Source of the DNA: JAHDHW01 sp963793295
GTDB lineage: Bacteria > Bacteroidota > Bacteroidia > Chitinophagales > Saprospiraceae
Direction of reading: 5' to 3'
Length of the DNA stretch: 64,000 nucleotides
NCBI GenBank assembly: GCA_963793295.1
Contig: CAWBZX010000022.1
Coordinates: 1-64,000, forward strand
A model generated the notes under the pieces. It had not been told where the DNA came from. It saw nothing but the letters and a program-made list of their open reading frames with translations, and searched no databases. Shown here in pieces: positions 37,172-46,760 of this stretch (within the stretch, counting starts at the first letter, position 1; every line of letters begins with the position of its first letter). The position numbers were made by a program, and so were the translations under genes.

Positions 37172-37310
37172 AAGTGAGTTATGTGGTTAGTGGGTTATAG
37201 TTGTTTTTCTTTCTAACATTCTAACCATTTAACTATATAACTATATAACTATATAACATTCTGTCTTTCTGTCTTTCTGTCTTTCCAGAAACCTGACTTT
37301 AGGCAAGAAA
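37172..37310. repeat. Low-complexity intergenic repeat with short tandem units
   Basis: GTTATGTGG-type wording is followed by tandem AACTATAT units (37230-37257) and three TCTGTCTT units (37260-37284). It belongs to the same kind of filler as 31600-31714. The remaining bases up to 37473 show no gene. Confidence 0.6.
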
Positions 37311-37473
37311 GCATGTTGGAAATAATCGCAAATTGCTTTTTAAATTACATTTCTTTTCATCAAATTTTCACATATTACAAAAGTGCTTTGGGCTGATTAT
37401 ATTTTCTATTTTTTTAAAAACAATTCACCTTCTTTGATTATTTCATAGTCAGAAAAATCAAAATCCTCCTGCC

Positions 37474-38904
37474 ATGAAAACAACTTTTACAACCAAAACA
37501 ATTTTCGCTTTTTTAATTACAATCTTGTTTGGGTTTCAAACATCATTTGGGCAACACTTAAATTTAAATCAAGAAAAACCAACATTCAAATACAAATCAA
37601 AACCAGTATCCCAAAATGTATCTTTTATAGCTAATTCTGTGGACTTTTACATAAATGGTCTTAGTATGGAAGCACCAAATTATTTAACACCAATTAGCCA
37701 GATTGAAACTTTATTTTTTGGCGGTAGAATTAAACCGAATTCAGATACTTTATTAAGTTATATCTATCTTGATTTTAAACTTATTGAAAATGTAAGTGAA
37801 AACATAATCATGTTTGATTCTTTTTCTTATGAAGGCCCTGGCAACCTTTGTTCTCCGTTTTATATAATTCCCGATTCTTTTATCCCTCCACAATCATTAG
37901 ATTTTTACACGGGCTATTATCATTTCACTACAAATATTGACGAACCTATAACTTGGAATAATTTTGACACTATCAGATTTGGTTTCTCAGAATCTGTTTT
38001 CGCTAAAGAGGATGGAGCAACAGAATCAATTGTTCCTGACGATTCCGAATGGGAGGGTGACAATGAACCACACAGTTGGGCATTTGGGAACTATTATTAT
38101 GTTTTAAAAGGTAGTGATCAACCAGAAAACTACAGAGCCGAATCAGTAACTTTTACTATTGGCAATGTCGAAAATCCTGAATTGGTTGGAAGATTGATTG
38201 CATTATACTTATACAAGTGGGATGAAGATGAGGATGAAGATGGAAATATGGATCCAAATGAACGAACTCGAGTGGGCTTTAATGTATATCAAATAACAGG
38301 TGATGAATCTCCAAATGATTTAATTACAATTCCTTTTTTACAATTCCCAACCGGTGATCCCGGACCTATTCATCTTGATTCGGATCAAGCTTATGCTCTA
38401 ATGATTGAATATGTAACAAATGATGAAGTTAATTTACCATTGGCTGCAAATTCAACATTTAATCATGCGTATACTGGTTATTTATACGATGTATTAGGAA
38501 AACAGAGGTATGGATCAATGCTTGCCATCAATGGTGACCTTGAAAGCGAAACATATTACCCTAATGGATTTGGAGATATTGTTCCAGTTGTTCGATTAAA
38601 TCTTACAGAAATGGAAATTATTGACCCCACTTCAGAACTTTTAGTTTCTAAAAACATACTTAACTTATCGCCCAACCCGGCTGATCATGTTTTAAATGTA
38701 GAAATCGATTTTCCAGAAAACCAAAAAGAAGCAACTATTAAGATTTTTGATCTAAAAGGAAAGTTGTTGAAAGAAGAAAGTTACAAAAACATAAAATATG
38801 AAAAAATAAATTTTGATTTGACTAAATTTGTAGCTGGCACTTATTTTTTGCAATTTGTAAGCCCAACCGATATAATAACAGAGCGCTTTGTTATACACCA
38901 CTAA
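37474..38904 (+). CDS. T9SS-secreted surface protein, cluster member 1 (short form)
   Basis: The 476-residue protein has a signal peptide (ending TSFGQ, about residue 27). It has only a brief strand-rich N-region before the cluster's shared module (about residues 175-390): FAKEDGATESI, EPHSWAFGNYYYV, IGNVENPELVGRLIALYLYKWDEDEDEDG. The EF-hand-like loop DEDEDGNMDPNE lies inside it. A type-A T9SS sorting domain closes the protein (SPNPADHVLN, FDLKGKLL, GTYFLQF, ERFVIHH). It therefore lacks the large N-terminal modules of members 2-7. Eighteen bases separate it from member 2, suggesting co-transcription. Confidence 0.85.
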   Translation: MKTTFTTKTIFAFLITILFGFQTSFGQHLNLNQEKPTFKYKSKPVSQNVSFIANSVDFYINGLSMEAPNYLTPISQIETLFFGGRIKPNSDTLLSYIYLDFKLIENVSENIIMFDSFSYEGPGNLCSPFYIIPDSFIPPQSLDFYTGYYHFTTNIDEPITWNNFDTIRFGFSESVFAKEDGATESIVPDDSEWEGDNEPHSWAFGNYYYVLKGSDQPENYRAESVTFTIGNVENPELVGRLIALYLYKWDEDEDEDGNMDPNERTRVGFNVYQITGDESPNDLITIPFLQFPTGDPGPIHLDSDQAYALMIEYVTNDEVNLPLAANSTFNHAYTGYLYDVLGKQRYGSMLAINGDLESETYYPNGFGDIVPVVRLNLTEMEIIDPTSELLVSKNILNLSPNPADHVLNVEIDFPENQKEATIKIFDLKGKLLKEESYKNIKYEKINFDLTKFVAGTYFLQFVSPTDIITERFVIHH

Positions 38905-38922
38905 TAGTTAAAACGAATTTAG

Positions 38923-41283
38923 ATGTTACAGATACTACACACTAAGGCTATACTTATTTTATGTTTATTGTTTTCTTACTCTTTTATAATTGGCCAGCCC
39001 GCTAACGATAATTGTTCAAATGCGTTGGAACTTCCTGTCGCGGCAGATGAAGCATCCTGCATATTAATTAATGGAACCACGGTCAATGCTTCTCCTTCAG
39101 CTCAGCCTGCTAATGTTTGTTCGGGAACTTCCTTCGCTGACGATGTATGGTTTTCTTTCACCACGGGATCTACGCTTCCTGAAGGAGCGATCATTATTCG
39201 CTGCTATTTTGAAGCTCCTTTCGTTGATGTACCATCTGTAGGAATGGCGGTGTATAAAGGCTGTGGGTTCAGTGAAATACCATTGGATTGTTTTACCACT
39301 GCTGACCCGAAAAGGAATCAAATCGTTCTTTTTTCAGGCTCTTTGATCCCTGATCAGACTTATTATGTCCGTGTATGGTCAACTCCAGGCATGACAGATA
39401 ATTCAGGAACTTTTAGGATTTGTGCTTACAATCAAGTCCCTGTAGAAGAGATTGTTTTATGGGGTGACAATCCAGGTGAAGGAGATTTTGACGGAGGTCT
39501 GAATGGATGGACGACAATAGCAATATCGCCTGATACAACTGCATATTGGCGATGGGCGGCATGTGCTTGCTCCGCTGGCGAATTGGAACACTCGATTTTA
39601 AGCTCACCCACTTCATATAATGGAGCAGTTATTTTTGATGCCGATTCATTAAATTGTTGCCTTGATGATGATCCACCACCAGCTATTATTCAGCAAACAG
39701 GAGAACTGTGGTCGCCAGTAATCGACTGCTCTGATTTTCCATCGGTTGCATTAAAATTTTATCAATCCTATGCTGCGCTGACTAGTGCTACTTCCATTGC
39801 CTACAGTATTGATGGTGGAATGACCTGGTTGGATACCATTAAAGTGAATAACGATATCGGGCCAAACCAAAAAACTTACAGTCCCAGTTTTCATCGAATT
39901 CCGATCCTTGAAGCAGCCGGAGAATCAGCATTCAGAATTAAATTCATTTTTAGCGGAAACTTTTATAACTGGCTAATCGATGATGTACAATTAGTTTCAC
40001 TTGAAAACAATGACCTGAATCTTGCACAAAGATCAATTGCAATTGCCCCAAACGCGATGTGGCCAGTTAGTCAGTTGGAATGTTTTGGTTTTCAGGGGGA
40101 TATTTCCAACTTGGGAGCAGCTCCTCAAACAAATGTCAATTTCAATGTCAGCATTTCTGATAATGCCACGAGTGATGAAGTTTATAATGAAACAGAATTT
40201 CTGGGAACAATTGCACCTCTTTTCAAATTAGAAAACCAAATCATCGGAGGTTGCTTCACCCCGGAAAGTACAGTGAGCAGCTATTCCGGCATTTACACGG
40301 TTAGCTCGGACAGCATGGATCTGCATCCGGAAACCAATATTGCTACATTCAGTTTTGAAACCACTGATTTTGTATTTGCTAAAGAAAAAGGCGGAACGCA
40401 AACCATTCATCCCGGTTTTTTTGGTTGGGATATCGGAGAGCCTCATAGCTGGGCTTATGGCAATTTTTTTCACATTGTAAACGGTTCGGAAGAAGCCCCT
40501 AAAAGCTATGCTTATTCCGGCACTTTTTCTATTGGTAATGCGGATGACAATAATGTAGCCGGCCAGGTCGTCAGCCTGTTCCTTTACAAGTGGGATGAGG
40601 ATGTCAATGATGATGGAAATATGGATCCGGACGAAAGGACGAAGGTCGCTTACCGGCACTACACCATTCAAGGAACGGAAGAACCTTTAGACCTGATTAC
40701 GCTTCAGCTCATTAGTTACCCGGATGGAAATCCCGATGACCTGGAATCGATTTTTTTGGAATCAGATCAAGACTATGTGTTAATGTTGGAATATGCAACA
40801 GCTTCAACTATTGATATTGAATTTGTGGCGAGTACCGCATTGGACTATACTGCTCAGATTGCACTTTCAGAACAAAACGGCAGCCCCAGATATGCGAGTA
40901 TGCTTGGCATAAATGGTGACCTTGATTCTGTTGCATATAACAGTGTCGGTTTCGGAAGAGATATGGTGCCTGTGGTGAGATTAAATCTCACTGACCAACT
41001 AGTAAGTAATAAAACAATATTAACCAGCGATTTAACATTGACTTTATCACCCAATCCGGTCAGCAATTTATTAAGATTAAATGTCAATTCAGAAGAAATG
41101 TTGCCAGAAGTTACCATTCGGATATTTGATTTAAATGGTAGACAGTTGATTGAGCAAAATTATAAAAACTGGATAAATGAACCTTTCATTTTTGATGTAA
41201 GCACTTATAACCCTGGTGCTTATTTCCTTCAATTCATCACAGACAAAAATGTTGTTACCGAACGATTCATCGTTCAACGGTAA
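38923..41283 (+). CDS. T9SS-secreted surface protein, cluster member 2
   Basis: The 786-residue protein has a signal peptide (about residues 1-24). An N-terminal domain (about 25-165) begins PANDNCSNALEL and has VWFSFTTGS and TYYVRVWS. A MAM/choice-of-anchor-like lectin-fold domain follows (about 175-355: GDFDGGLNGWTT, GELWSPVIDCS, NWLIDDVQL). A CARDB/Ig-like stretch, the shared module with loop DVNDDGNMDPDE, and a T9SS sorting domain (SPNPVSNLLRL, GAYFLQF, ERFIVQ) complete it. It is exported across the outer membrane and attached or released by T9SS. The ligand is unknown. Confidence 0.88.
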   Translation: MLQILHTKAILILCLLFSYSFIIGQPANDNCSNALELPVAADEASCILINGTTVNASPSAQPANVCSGTSFADDVWFSFTTGSTLPEGAIIIRCYFEAPFVDVPSVGMAVYKGCGFSEIPLDCFTTADPKRNQIVLFSGSLIPDQTYYVRVWSTPGMTDNSGTFRICAYNQVPVEEIVLWGDNPGEGDFDGGLNGWTTIAISPDTTAYWRWAACACSAGELEHSILSSPTSYNGAVIFDADSLNCCLDDDPPPAIIQQTGELWSPVIDCSDFPSVALKFYQSYAALTSATSIAYSIDGGMTWLDTIKVNNDIGPNQKTYSPSFHRIPILEAAGESAFRIKFIFSGNFYNWLIDDVQLVSLENNDLNLAQRSIAIAPNAMWPVSQLECFGFQGDISNLGAAPQTNVNFNVSISDNATSDEVYNETEFLGTIAPLFKLENQIIGGCFTPESTVSSYSGIYTVSSDSMDLHPETNIATFSFETTDFVFAKEKGGTQTIHPGFFGWDIGEPHSWAYGNFFHIVNGSEEAPKSYAYSGTFSIGNADDNNVAGQVVSLFLYKWDEDVNDDGNMDPDERTKVAYRHYTIQGTEEPLDLITLQLISYPDGNPDDLESIFLESDQDYVLMLEYATASTIDIEFVASTALDYTAQIALSEQNGSPRYASMLGINGDLDSVAYNSVGFGRDMVPVVRLNLTDQLVSNKTILTSDLTLTLSPNPVSNLLRLNVNSEEMLPEVTIRIFDLNGRQLIEQNYKNWINEPFIFDVSTYNPGAYFLQFITDKNVVTERFIVQR

Positions 41284-41496
41284 GCCTTTTTTTGTCTCCA
41301 ATTAGCTATAAAAAGCTTTGTTTTGCAATTCAGCTGACAAGAATTAGTTTTCTGCGAAAGAAAAATTATTTTTGCAATTCGTTATAATAACATTACGACA
41401 ACTCACAGTAAATATTCTAAACATGGTGTGAAATGTTTAGATCAAATATTTCACTTTACTTTAAAAAACGATTAAAAATTATTTAAAACCTTAACA

Positions 41497-43899
41497 ATGA
41501 AAAAAACCTTAACATTGAAAAGAATCACTTTTTGTTTGGTCTTGGCGATGCTCTTTGTATACCAAAATACAAATGCCCAGACTACTTTTAAAGTTACCTC
41601 TCCTGCTGGTATTGGCGGAGAATATGGCATGGTAAAAGCCAGCTTTGGCGGAGCATTTCAAAATACATGCAACGCAATAGGTGCTATTTCCGGGGAGCTC
41701 ATGATTGGCGATGATGGAGATGATGAAGGCGGAACAGGATCTACCACAGATGGTTGCCAGACATTGGTAAATGATCTTACCGGAAAAATTGCTTTGATCG
41801 ACCGCAGTACCTGTGAATTTGGACAACAATGCCTGAATGCTGAGACAGCCGGAGCCATCGCAGTAATCGTTTGTAATAATGTTCCTGACGCTCCGATCGC
41901 AATGGACCCAGGGGCTGTTGGTGCCCAGGTAACGATACCTTGCTTAATGTTGGGACAGGCTGATTGTAATACAATCCGAGTAGAAATTCCAACTGTTGAA
42001 GTTTCAATTTATTGGCAATATGATCCTTTTCCTGGCACTGATGTAATCCTTTGGGGTAACGTACCTGGAGAAGGCGACTTTAATGGAGGTTTAAATGCCT
42101 GGACAACAATAGATGATAGTGGCTGCGCGAACTTTGAACTTTGGAGATGGAGCCCTGATGCAACTGCTACTGATGGAGCGTTTTCTACAGGTGGTGGCAC
42201 GAGTGATTCTCCTTCCGCTTGTAATGGAGCAATGGCCTTTGACTCTGATTTTTATGACAACAATGGAGATTCCGGTAATCTTGGTGGAGGCGATTGCCCA
42301 GCCCCACATACCGGCGAATTAATTTCTCCAACCATTGATCTTGCCAGTATCGCTGGGAATGAACAAGGTGTAGCGCTAAAATTTCATCAGGCTACCCGTC
42401 AATTTACCAGTACTTATTTTATTTCCTACAGCAATGATGATGGTGTTAATTGGAATGATATAGAGATTAACGATGAACTTATTGTCAACAGCGCACATAT
42501 TAACGAAGTAAAAAGAATTTATTTACCATGTGCTGAGTTGAGTTCTTCCACCTTTAAAGTTAAATTCCGTTACGAGGCTAATTATTACTATTGGATCGTG
42601 GATAACGTTCAGCTTGTTGGTGCTACTGCAGCGGAAGCCAACAATCTACGGGTAATGGCTAACTTTTATGCAATTGCTCCTAATGCCGTTACTCCAGCCA
42701 GCCAGGTTGAGCCATTTAGCTTTTTGGCAGATGTGTATAACGCTGGTGGTGCTACACAAACAGGGGTAAACTTAAATGTTACGATTGATGACAACTCTGG
42801 TGAAGTATTTAATGCTGATTTGCCTTACGATGATATTCCTTGTGATTCATTGGTAGAGAATATTCCTTTTACGGATTATTTCACGCCAGATGGTTCAATA
42901 AATAATTACAGCGGAAAGTATGAAATTTCTTCAGATAGTGTTGACGCTGACCCATCTGACAATGTCCAGTTCTTTTCTTTTTCTACTTCTGATACGGTTT
43001 TTGCAAAAGAAACCGGTATGACACGAGATATTCTTCCTGCTGCAAGTAACTGGGAAGGAGACATGGAACCTCATAGTTGGGCTTATGGAAATTATTTCTA
43101 CGTAGTTGATGGAGATAACTGGTGGGCAAGTTCGGCTACTTTTGGATTAGGAAACGCAAATGATCCTGGAATCCCAGGCAGATTGATTTCTATTTATTTG
43201 TACAAGTGGGATGAAGATACCAACGAGGATGGTAATATGGATCCGGATGAAAGAACAAAAGTCGGATTCAATGTCTATGAAATACAGGGAAACGAGTCAA
43301 CTTCTGATCTAATAACAGTTTCGTTGTCTAATTTCCCAAGTGGTGATCCAGGGCCGGTAGATCTTGAATCTAATCAGGCTTATGTCCTTATGGTAGAATA
43401 TGCAACCACGGACGAAGTTGATTTTGCCTTAGTTGCTAGTGATGAGATAGATTATAGTGCGATGGCTTTCCGTTCTGAATTAGATGGAGTTCCTGAAGGA
43501 AACGGAAGATATGCTGGAATGCTGGGTGTAAATGGTGACCTTGAATCCGAACCATACAGCTCTGTAGGTTTTGGTCAGGATTTAGTGCCTGTAGTTAGAT
43601 TAAATCTTGGAACACCTGTCAATACTTATAATCCACTTGACCCGGCAAATGTTCTTGAACTTTCTCCAAATCCAACCAGTGAAAAGATCAACTTGAAAAT
43701 TGACCTCGTTGAATTACAGGAGCGCGTAAGTATCAGAATTTTTGATGTAAATGGTCGTTTGATCCTGGATCAACCTTACGAAAATATGCAGCATCAAATG
43801 CTCCAATTTGATGTAAGTGATTTTACTTCCGGAACTTACTTCCTTCATTTCATTACAGAAAACGGAGTTAAAACAGAGCGATTTGTCGTTCAACATTAA
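41497..43899 (+). CDS. T9SS-secreted protein with PA domain, cluster member 3
   Basis: The 800-residue protein has a signal peptide ending TNAQ (about residue 28). A protease-associated (PA) domain follows (about 30-165), seen in GKIALIDRSTCEFGQQC and NAETAGAIAVIVCNN. A lectin-fold domain (GEGDFNGGLNAWTT, YWIVDNVQL), a CARDB-like stretch (FYAIAPNAVTPASQVEPFSF), the shared module with EF-hand-like loop DTNEDGNMDPDE and a T9SS sorting domain (SPNPTSEKINL, GTYFLHF, ERFVVQH) complete it. No protease catalytic motif is present, so the PA domain is a binding or lid-type module here. Confidence 0.88.
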   Translation: MKKTLTLKRITFCLVLAMLFVYQNTNAQTTFKVTSPAGIGGEYGMVKASFGGAFQNTCNAIGAISGELMIGDDGDDEGGTGSTTDGCQTLVNDLTGKIALIDRSTCEFGQQCLNAETAGAIAVIVCNNVPDAPIAMDPGAVGAQVTIPCLMLGQADCNTIRVEIPTVEVSIYWQYDPFPGTDVILWGNVPGEGDFNGGLNAWTTIDDSGCANFELWRWSPDATATDGAFSTGGGTSDSPSACNGAMAFDSDFYDNNGDSGNLGGGDCPAPHTGELISPTIDLASIAGNEQGVALKFHQATRQFTSTYFISYSNDDGVNWNDIEINDELIVNSAHINEVKRIYLPCAELSSSTFKVKFRYEANYYYWIVDNVQLVGATAAEANNLRVMANFYAIAPNAVTPASQVEPFSFLADVYNAGGATQTGVNLNVTIDDNSGEVFNADLPYDDIPCDSLVENIPFTDYFTPDGSINNYSGKYEISSDSVDADPSDNVQFFSFSTSDTVFAKETGMTRDILPAASNWEGDMEPHSWAYGNYFYVVDGDNWWASSATFGLGNANDPGIPGRLISIYLYKWDEDTNEDGNMDPDERTKVGFNVYEIQGNESTSDLITVSLSNFPSGDPGPVDLESNQAYVLMVEYATTDEVDFALVASDEIDYSAMAFRSELDGVPEGNGRYAGMLGVNGDLESEPYSSVGFGQDLVPVVRLNLGTPVNTYNPLDPANVLELSPNPTSEKINLKIDLVELQERVSIRIFDVNGRLILDQPYENMQHQMLQFDVSDFTSGTYFLHFITENGVKTERFVVQH

Positions 43900-43930
43900 A
43901 TTAATGTTTTTTTAGTATAAAATACTTTAG

Positions 43931-43968
43931 AAAACCTTGCACAAACTATTTGCGCAGGGTTTTCTTTT
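43931..43968 (+). terminator. Terminator after cluster member 3
   Basis: A 10-bp stem AAAACCTTGC/GCAGGGTTTT (one G-U) is extended by CAAA/TTTG and followed by CTTTT. Confidence 0.65.
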
Positions 43969-44073
43969 CCATTATTGCTAGTTGAACGACTAACGTTTTC
44001 AATTTTTATGTTCAGCTTCTTTAAAAGTTTATTTAAATTCGCACAAAATCATTTTCAATTAAAAACAATAGTT

Positions 44074-46392
44074 ATGAATTCAAAATCTACATTCACAAAA
44101 ATCCCTTTTTTAATAGCTGTTCTTATGACGCTTTTGTTAAATAGCGCATTGGCTCAGACAATACTTGAAGTTACCGCTCCGGGTGGAATTGCCGGCACAT
44201 ATGATATGGTCCCTGCTGGATTTGGTGGTGACTTGCCAGGCTGTGCTGACATGACTCCTGTTTCCGGAGAATTGATCATAGTAGAAGATGGTACTGCTCC
44301 TACTTCTGATGGTTGTGAGACTATAACAAACGATCTTACCGGTAAGATAGCGGTTATTGATCGAGGAGCATGCGAATTTGGTGTAAAATGCTTAAATGCT
44401 GAAAATGCAGGAGCGATTATGGTGATCGTTTGTAATAACCAATCCACTGATATTTTTTCAATGGGTGGAGGTGTTGTAGGTGATCAGGTGACTATTCCCG
44501 CTCTTATGATCAGTTTGGATGACTGCACAACGATCCGATCTGAAATCCCTGGTGCTACAATAACAATATCTTGGAATCCAATACTTCCGAATGACGATGT
44601 TGTGTTGTGGGATGGCGGCCAGTTTGATGGCGGTTTAGGAGATTGGACTACCAATGCTATTATGCCTGATACTGCTTTTTGGACCTGGTCTGAATATGGT
44701 GTTAGTTCCATTGGAAATAGATTATATTCTCCTACTGTTTGCAATGGTGCTGCAATATTTGATGCTTCTTTTTACAATGTGGATGCAGTGGGAAATGGAG
44801 AAGACCATGTAGGAGAGTTGATTTCACCTATTATCGATTGCTCAACTTTTGAATTTGCTTCTCTAAAATTTTATACTTATAACTTAGGGCTGAATGGTAC
44901 GGTTACCTTTGCTGTAAGTATAGATGGTGGAGTTACCTGGGGAGATGAGACTTTAATTACAACAGAGAATGTCTTCACTGCAAATGAAACCAATTTGGTG
45001 GGTACTGAAATAAAAAGATATTTAATTTCAGAATTTCCTGGAGAAGCCAATTGCCGGATCAAGTTTACATTCGATGACCATCGTTATTTCTTTTTACTTG
45101 ATGACGTTCAACTTATTGAGCCGGAAAGAAATAACCTTGCGGTAATGGAAAACTTCTACGCTGTTCCACCGAATGCAGTTACTCCAAGCAGCCAGATTGA
45201 GCCATTTAGTTTTTTGGCGGATGTTGCTAACCTGGGTGCTGTTGAACAACCAAATACTGTTCTAAATGTATCTATTATTGACAATACCACTTCACAGGAA
45301 GTATTTAATGAAGATCTCTTTTACGGTGATATCCCTGCTGATTCTCTTGTAGAAAATGAGCCTTTCACGGTATACTTCACACCTGATGGATCAATTACAA
45401 CATATCGCGGAACTTATGAAGTTTCATCAGATAGTGTAGACTTTGATCCTTCTGACAATTTCAGGTTTTTTGACTTTGCAACTTCAGACACCACCTTCGC
45501 AAAAGAGTTTGGTGCAACAACCGCTATCACGCCTGGAGATGCAAACTGGGAGGGAGACATGGAACCTCATAGTTGGGCATATGGTAATTATTTTTATGTC
45601 GTCGATGGAGATGACTGGTGGGCAAGTTCGGCTACTTTTGGAATTGGTGAACCTGCTCCTGAATTAGTTGGACGATTGATATCTGTATACTTATACAGAT
45701 GGGATGCAGATACCAATGAAGATGGCAGTATGGATCCGGATGAACGAACCAGAGTTGGTTTCCGTATCTACGAAATCACAGGGAATGAATTATTAGATGA
45801 ACTCATTACTGTTCCGTTACTTAATTTCCCAAGCGGGCTAGCTGGACCTGTTGATCTTGAATCAAATCAGGCCTATGTGCTCATGGTAGAATATGCTACG
45901 AATGATGAAATCAACTTTTTCATGGCCGGAGGAGAGCTTAACTATGCTGCAATGACATTCCGATCTGAATTAGATGGTATTCCTGAAGGAAATGGAAGAT
46001 ATGCTTACATGCTTGGCGTGAATGGAGATCTTGAATCTGAACCATACAGCAGTGCAGGATTTAATACTCCGATCGCTCCTGTGGTTAGATTGAATATAGG
46101 GCCAGGGCCAATTAATACTAAAGAAACATTGGATGCTGCCAACATTATAGAGGTTTCTCCAAATCCAGCCAATGAAAAGATCAACTTGAAAATTGACCTG
46201 GTTGAATTACAGGAGCGCTTAAGTGTAAGAATTTTAGATGTAAATGGACGTTTGATATTGGATCAGCCATATGAAAATATAAAAAGCGAAAATTTCGAAT
46301 ACGATGTTAGCAATTTTGCTAACGGAGCATACTTTTTACACTTAGTTACAGAAAATGGAGTTAGAACCGAACGTTTTATTGTTCAGCATTAA
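44074..46392 (+). CDS. T9SS-secreted protein with PA domain, cluster member 4
   Basis: Starting at the ATG at 44074 gives a 772-residue protein with a normal signal peptide (ending SALAQ). An upstream in-frame ATG at 43975 would add 33 residues and spoil the signal, so it is rejected. A PA domain follows (GKIAVIDRGACEFGVKC, NAENAGAIMVIVCNN), then a lectin-fold domain (GGLGDWTT, FLLDDVQL), a CARDB-like stretch, the shared module with EF-hand-like loop DTNEDGSMDPDE, and a T9SS sorting domain. The C-terminal DNA is close to member 3 (same wording at KINLKIDLVELQER), indicating recent duplication or gene conversion. Confidence 0.88.
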   Translation: MNSKSTFTKIPFLIAVLMTLLLNSALAQTILEVTAPGGIAGTYDMVPAGFGGDLPGCADMTPVSGELIIVEDGTAPTSDGCETITNDLTGKIAVIDRGACEFGVKCLNAENAGAIMVIVCNNQSTDIFSMGGGVVGDQVTIPALMISLDDCTTIRSEIPGATITISWNPILPNDDVVLWDGGQFDGGLGDWTTNAIMPDTAFWTWSEYGVSSIGNRLYSPTVCNGAAIFDASFYNVDAVGNGEDHVGELISPIIDCSTFEFASLKFYTYNLGLNGTVTFAVSIDGGVTWGDETLITTENVFTANETNLVGTEIKRYLISEFPGEANCRIKFTFDDHRYFFLLDDVQLIEPERNNLAVMENFYAVPPNAVTPSSQIEPFSFLADVANLGAVEQPNTVLNVSIIDNTTSQEVFNEDLFYGDIPADSLVENEPFTVYFTPDGSITTYRGTYEVSSDSVDFDPSDNFRFFDFATSDTTFAKEFGATTAITPGDANWEGDMEPHSWAYGNYFYVVDGDDWWASSATFGIGEPAPELVGRLISVYLYRWDADTNEDGSMDPDERTRVGFRIYEITGNELLDELITVPLLNFPSGLAGPVDLESNQAYVLMVEYATNDEINFFMAGGELNYAAMTFRSELDGIPEGNGRYAYMLGVNGDLESEPYSSAGFNTPIAPVVRLNIGPGPINTKETLDAANIIEVSPNPANEKINLKIDLVELQERLSVRILDVNGRLILDQPYENIKSENFEYDVSNFANGAYFLHLVTENGVRTERFIVQH

Positions 46393-46410
46393 TTCCTGTT
46401 TAACTACTTA

Positions 46411-46448
46411 AAAAAAACCTTCCGAAATTAATTTCGGAAGGTTTTTTT
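46411..46448 (+). terminator. Terminator after cluster member 4
   Basis: A 38-base perfect palindrome, AAAAAAACCTTCCG-rich on the left and ending in seven T, follows the stop codon by 18 bases. Confidence 0.85.
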
Positions 46449-46760
46449 GTTTAAAACTGGCTATGATTACCACTTTCCGTTTTTCCAATGAGGTTAAGCT
46501 ATTGTAAAGTTTACTTTTTTTATTAGCTTTACTTTAAGAGTATTTTTAAAATTAAATCTTTCGTTAAAATGAATTATCTTTCTTTGCTTCTCTTAACCTA
46601 TTTTTTGCCATATGCCTTCCCCCAATAAATTTGGATCTTCAACAAGCATGTAACTCAAAATGAGCTTCGATTAGCTACGAAATCTATTTCAAATTATTCA
46701 AAAAAATTAAATTTAGAAGATACTCGAAACCTTTTTTTAAAAACATAAACTCACACAATT

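Noticed and set aside
43975..44073. ATG at 43975 as start of array member 4
   Set aside because: It adds 33 residues and destroys the signal peptide; the ATG at 44074 gives the normal form.
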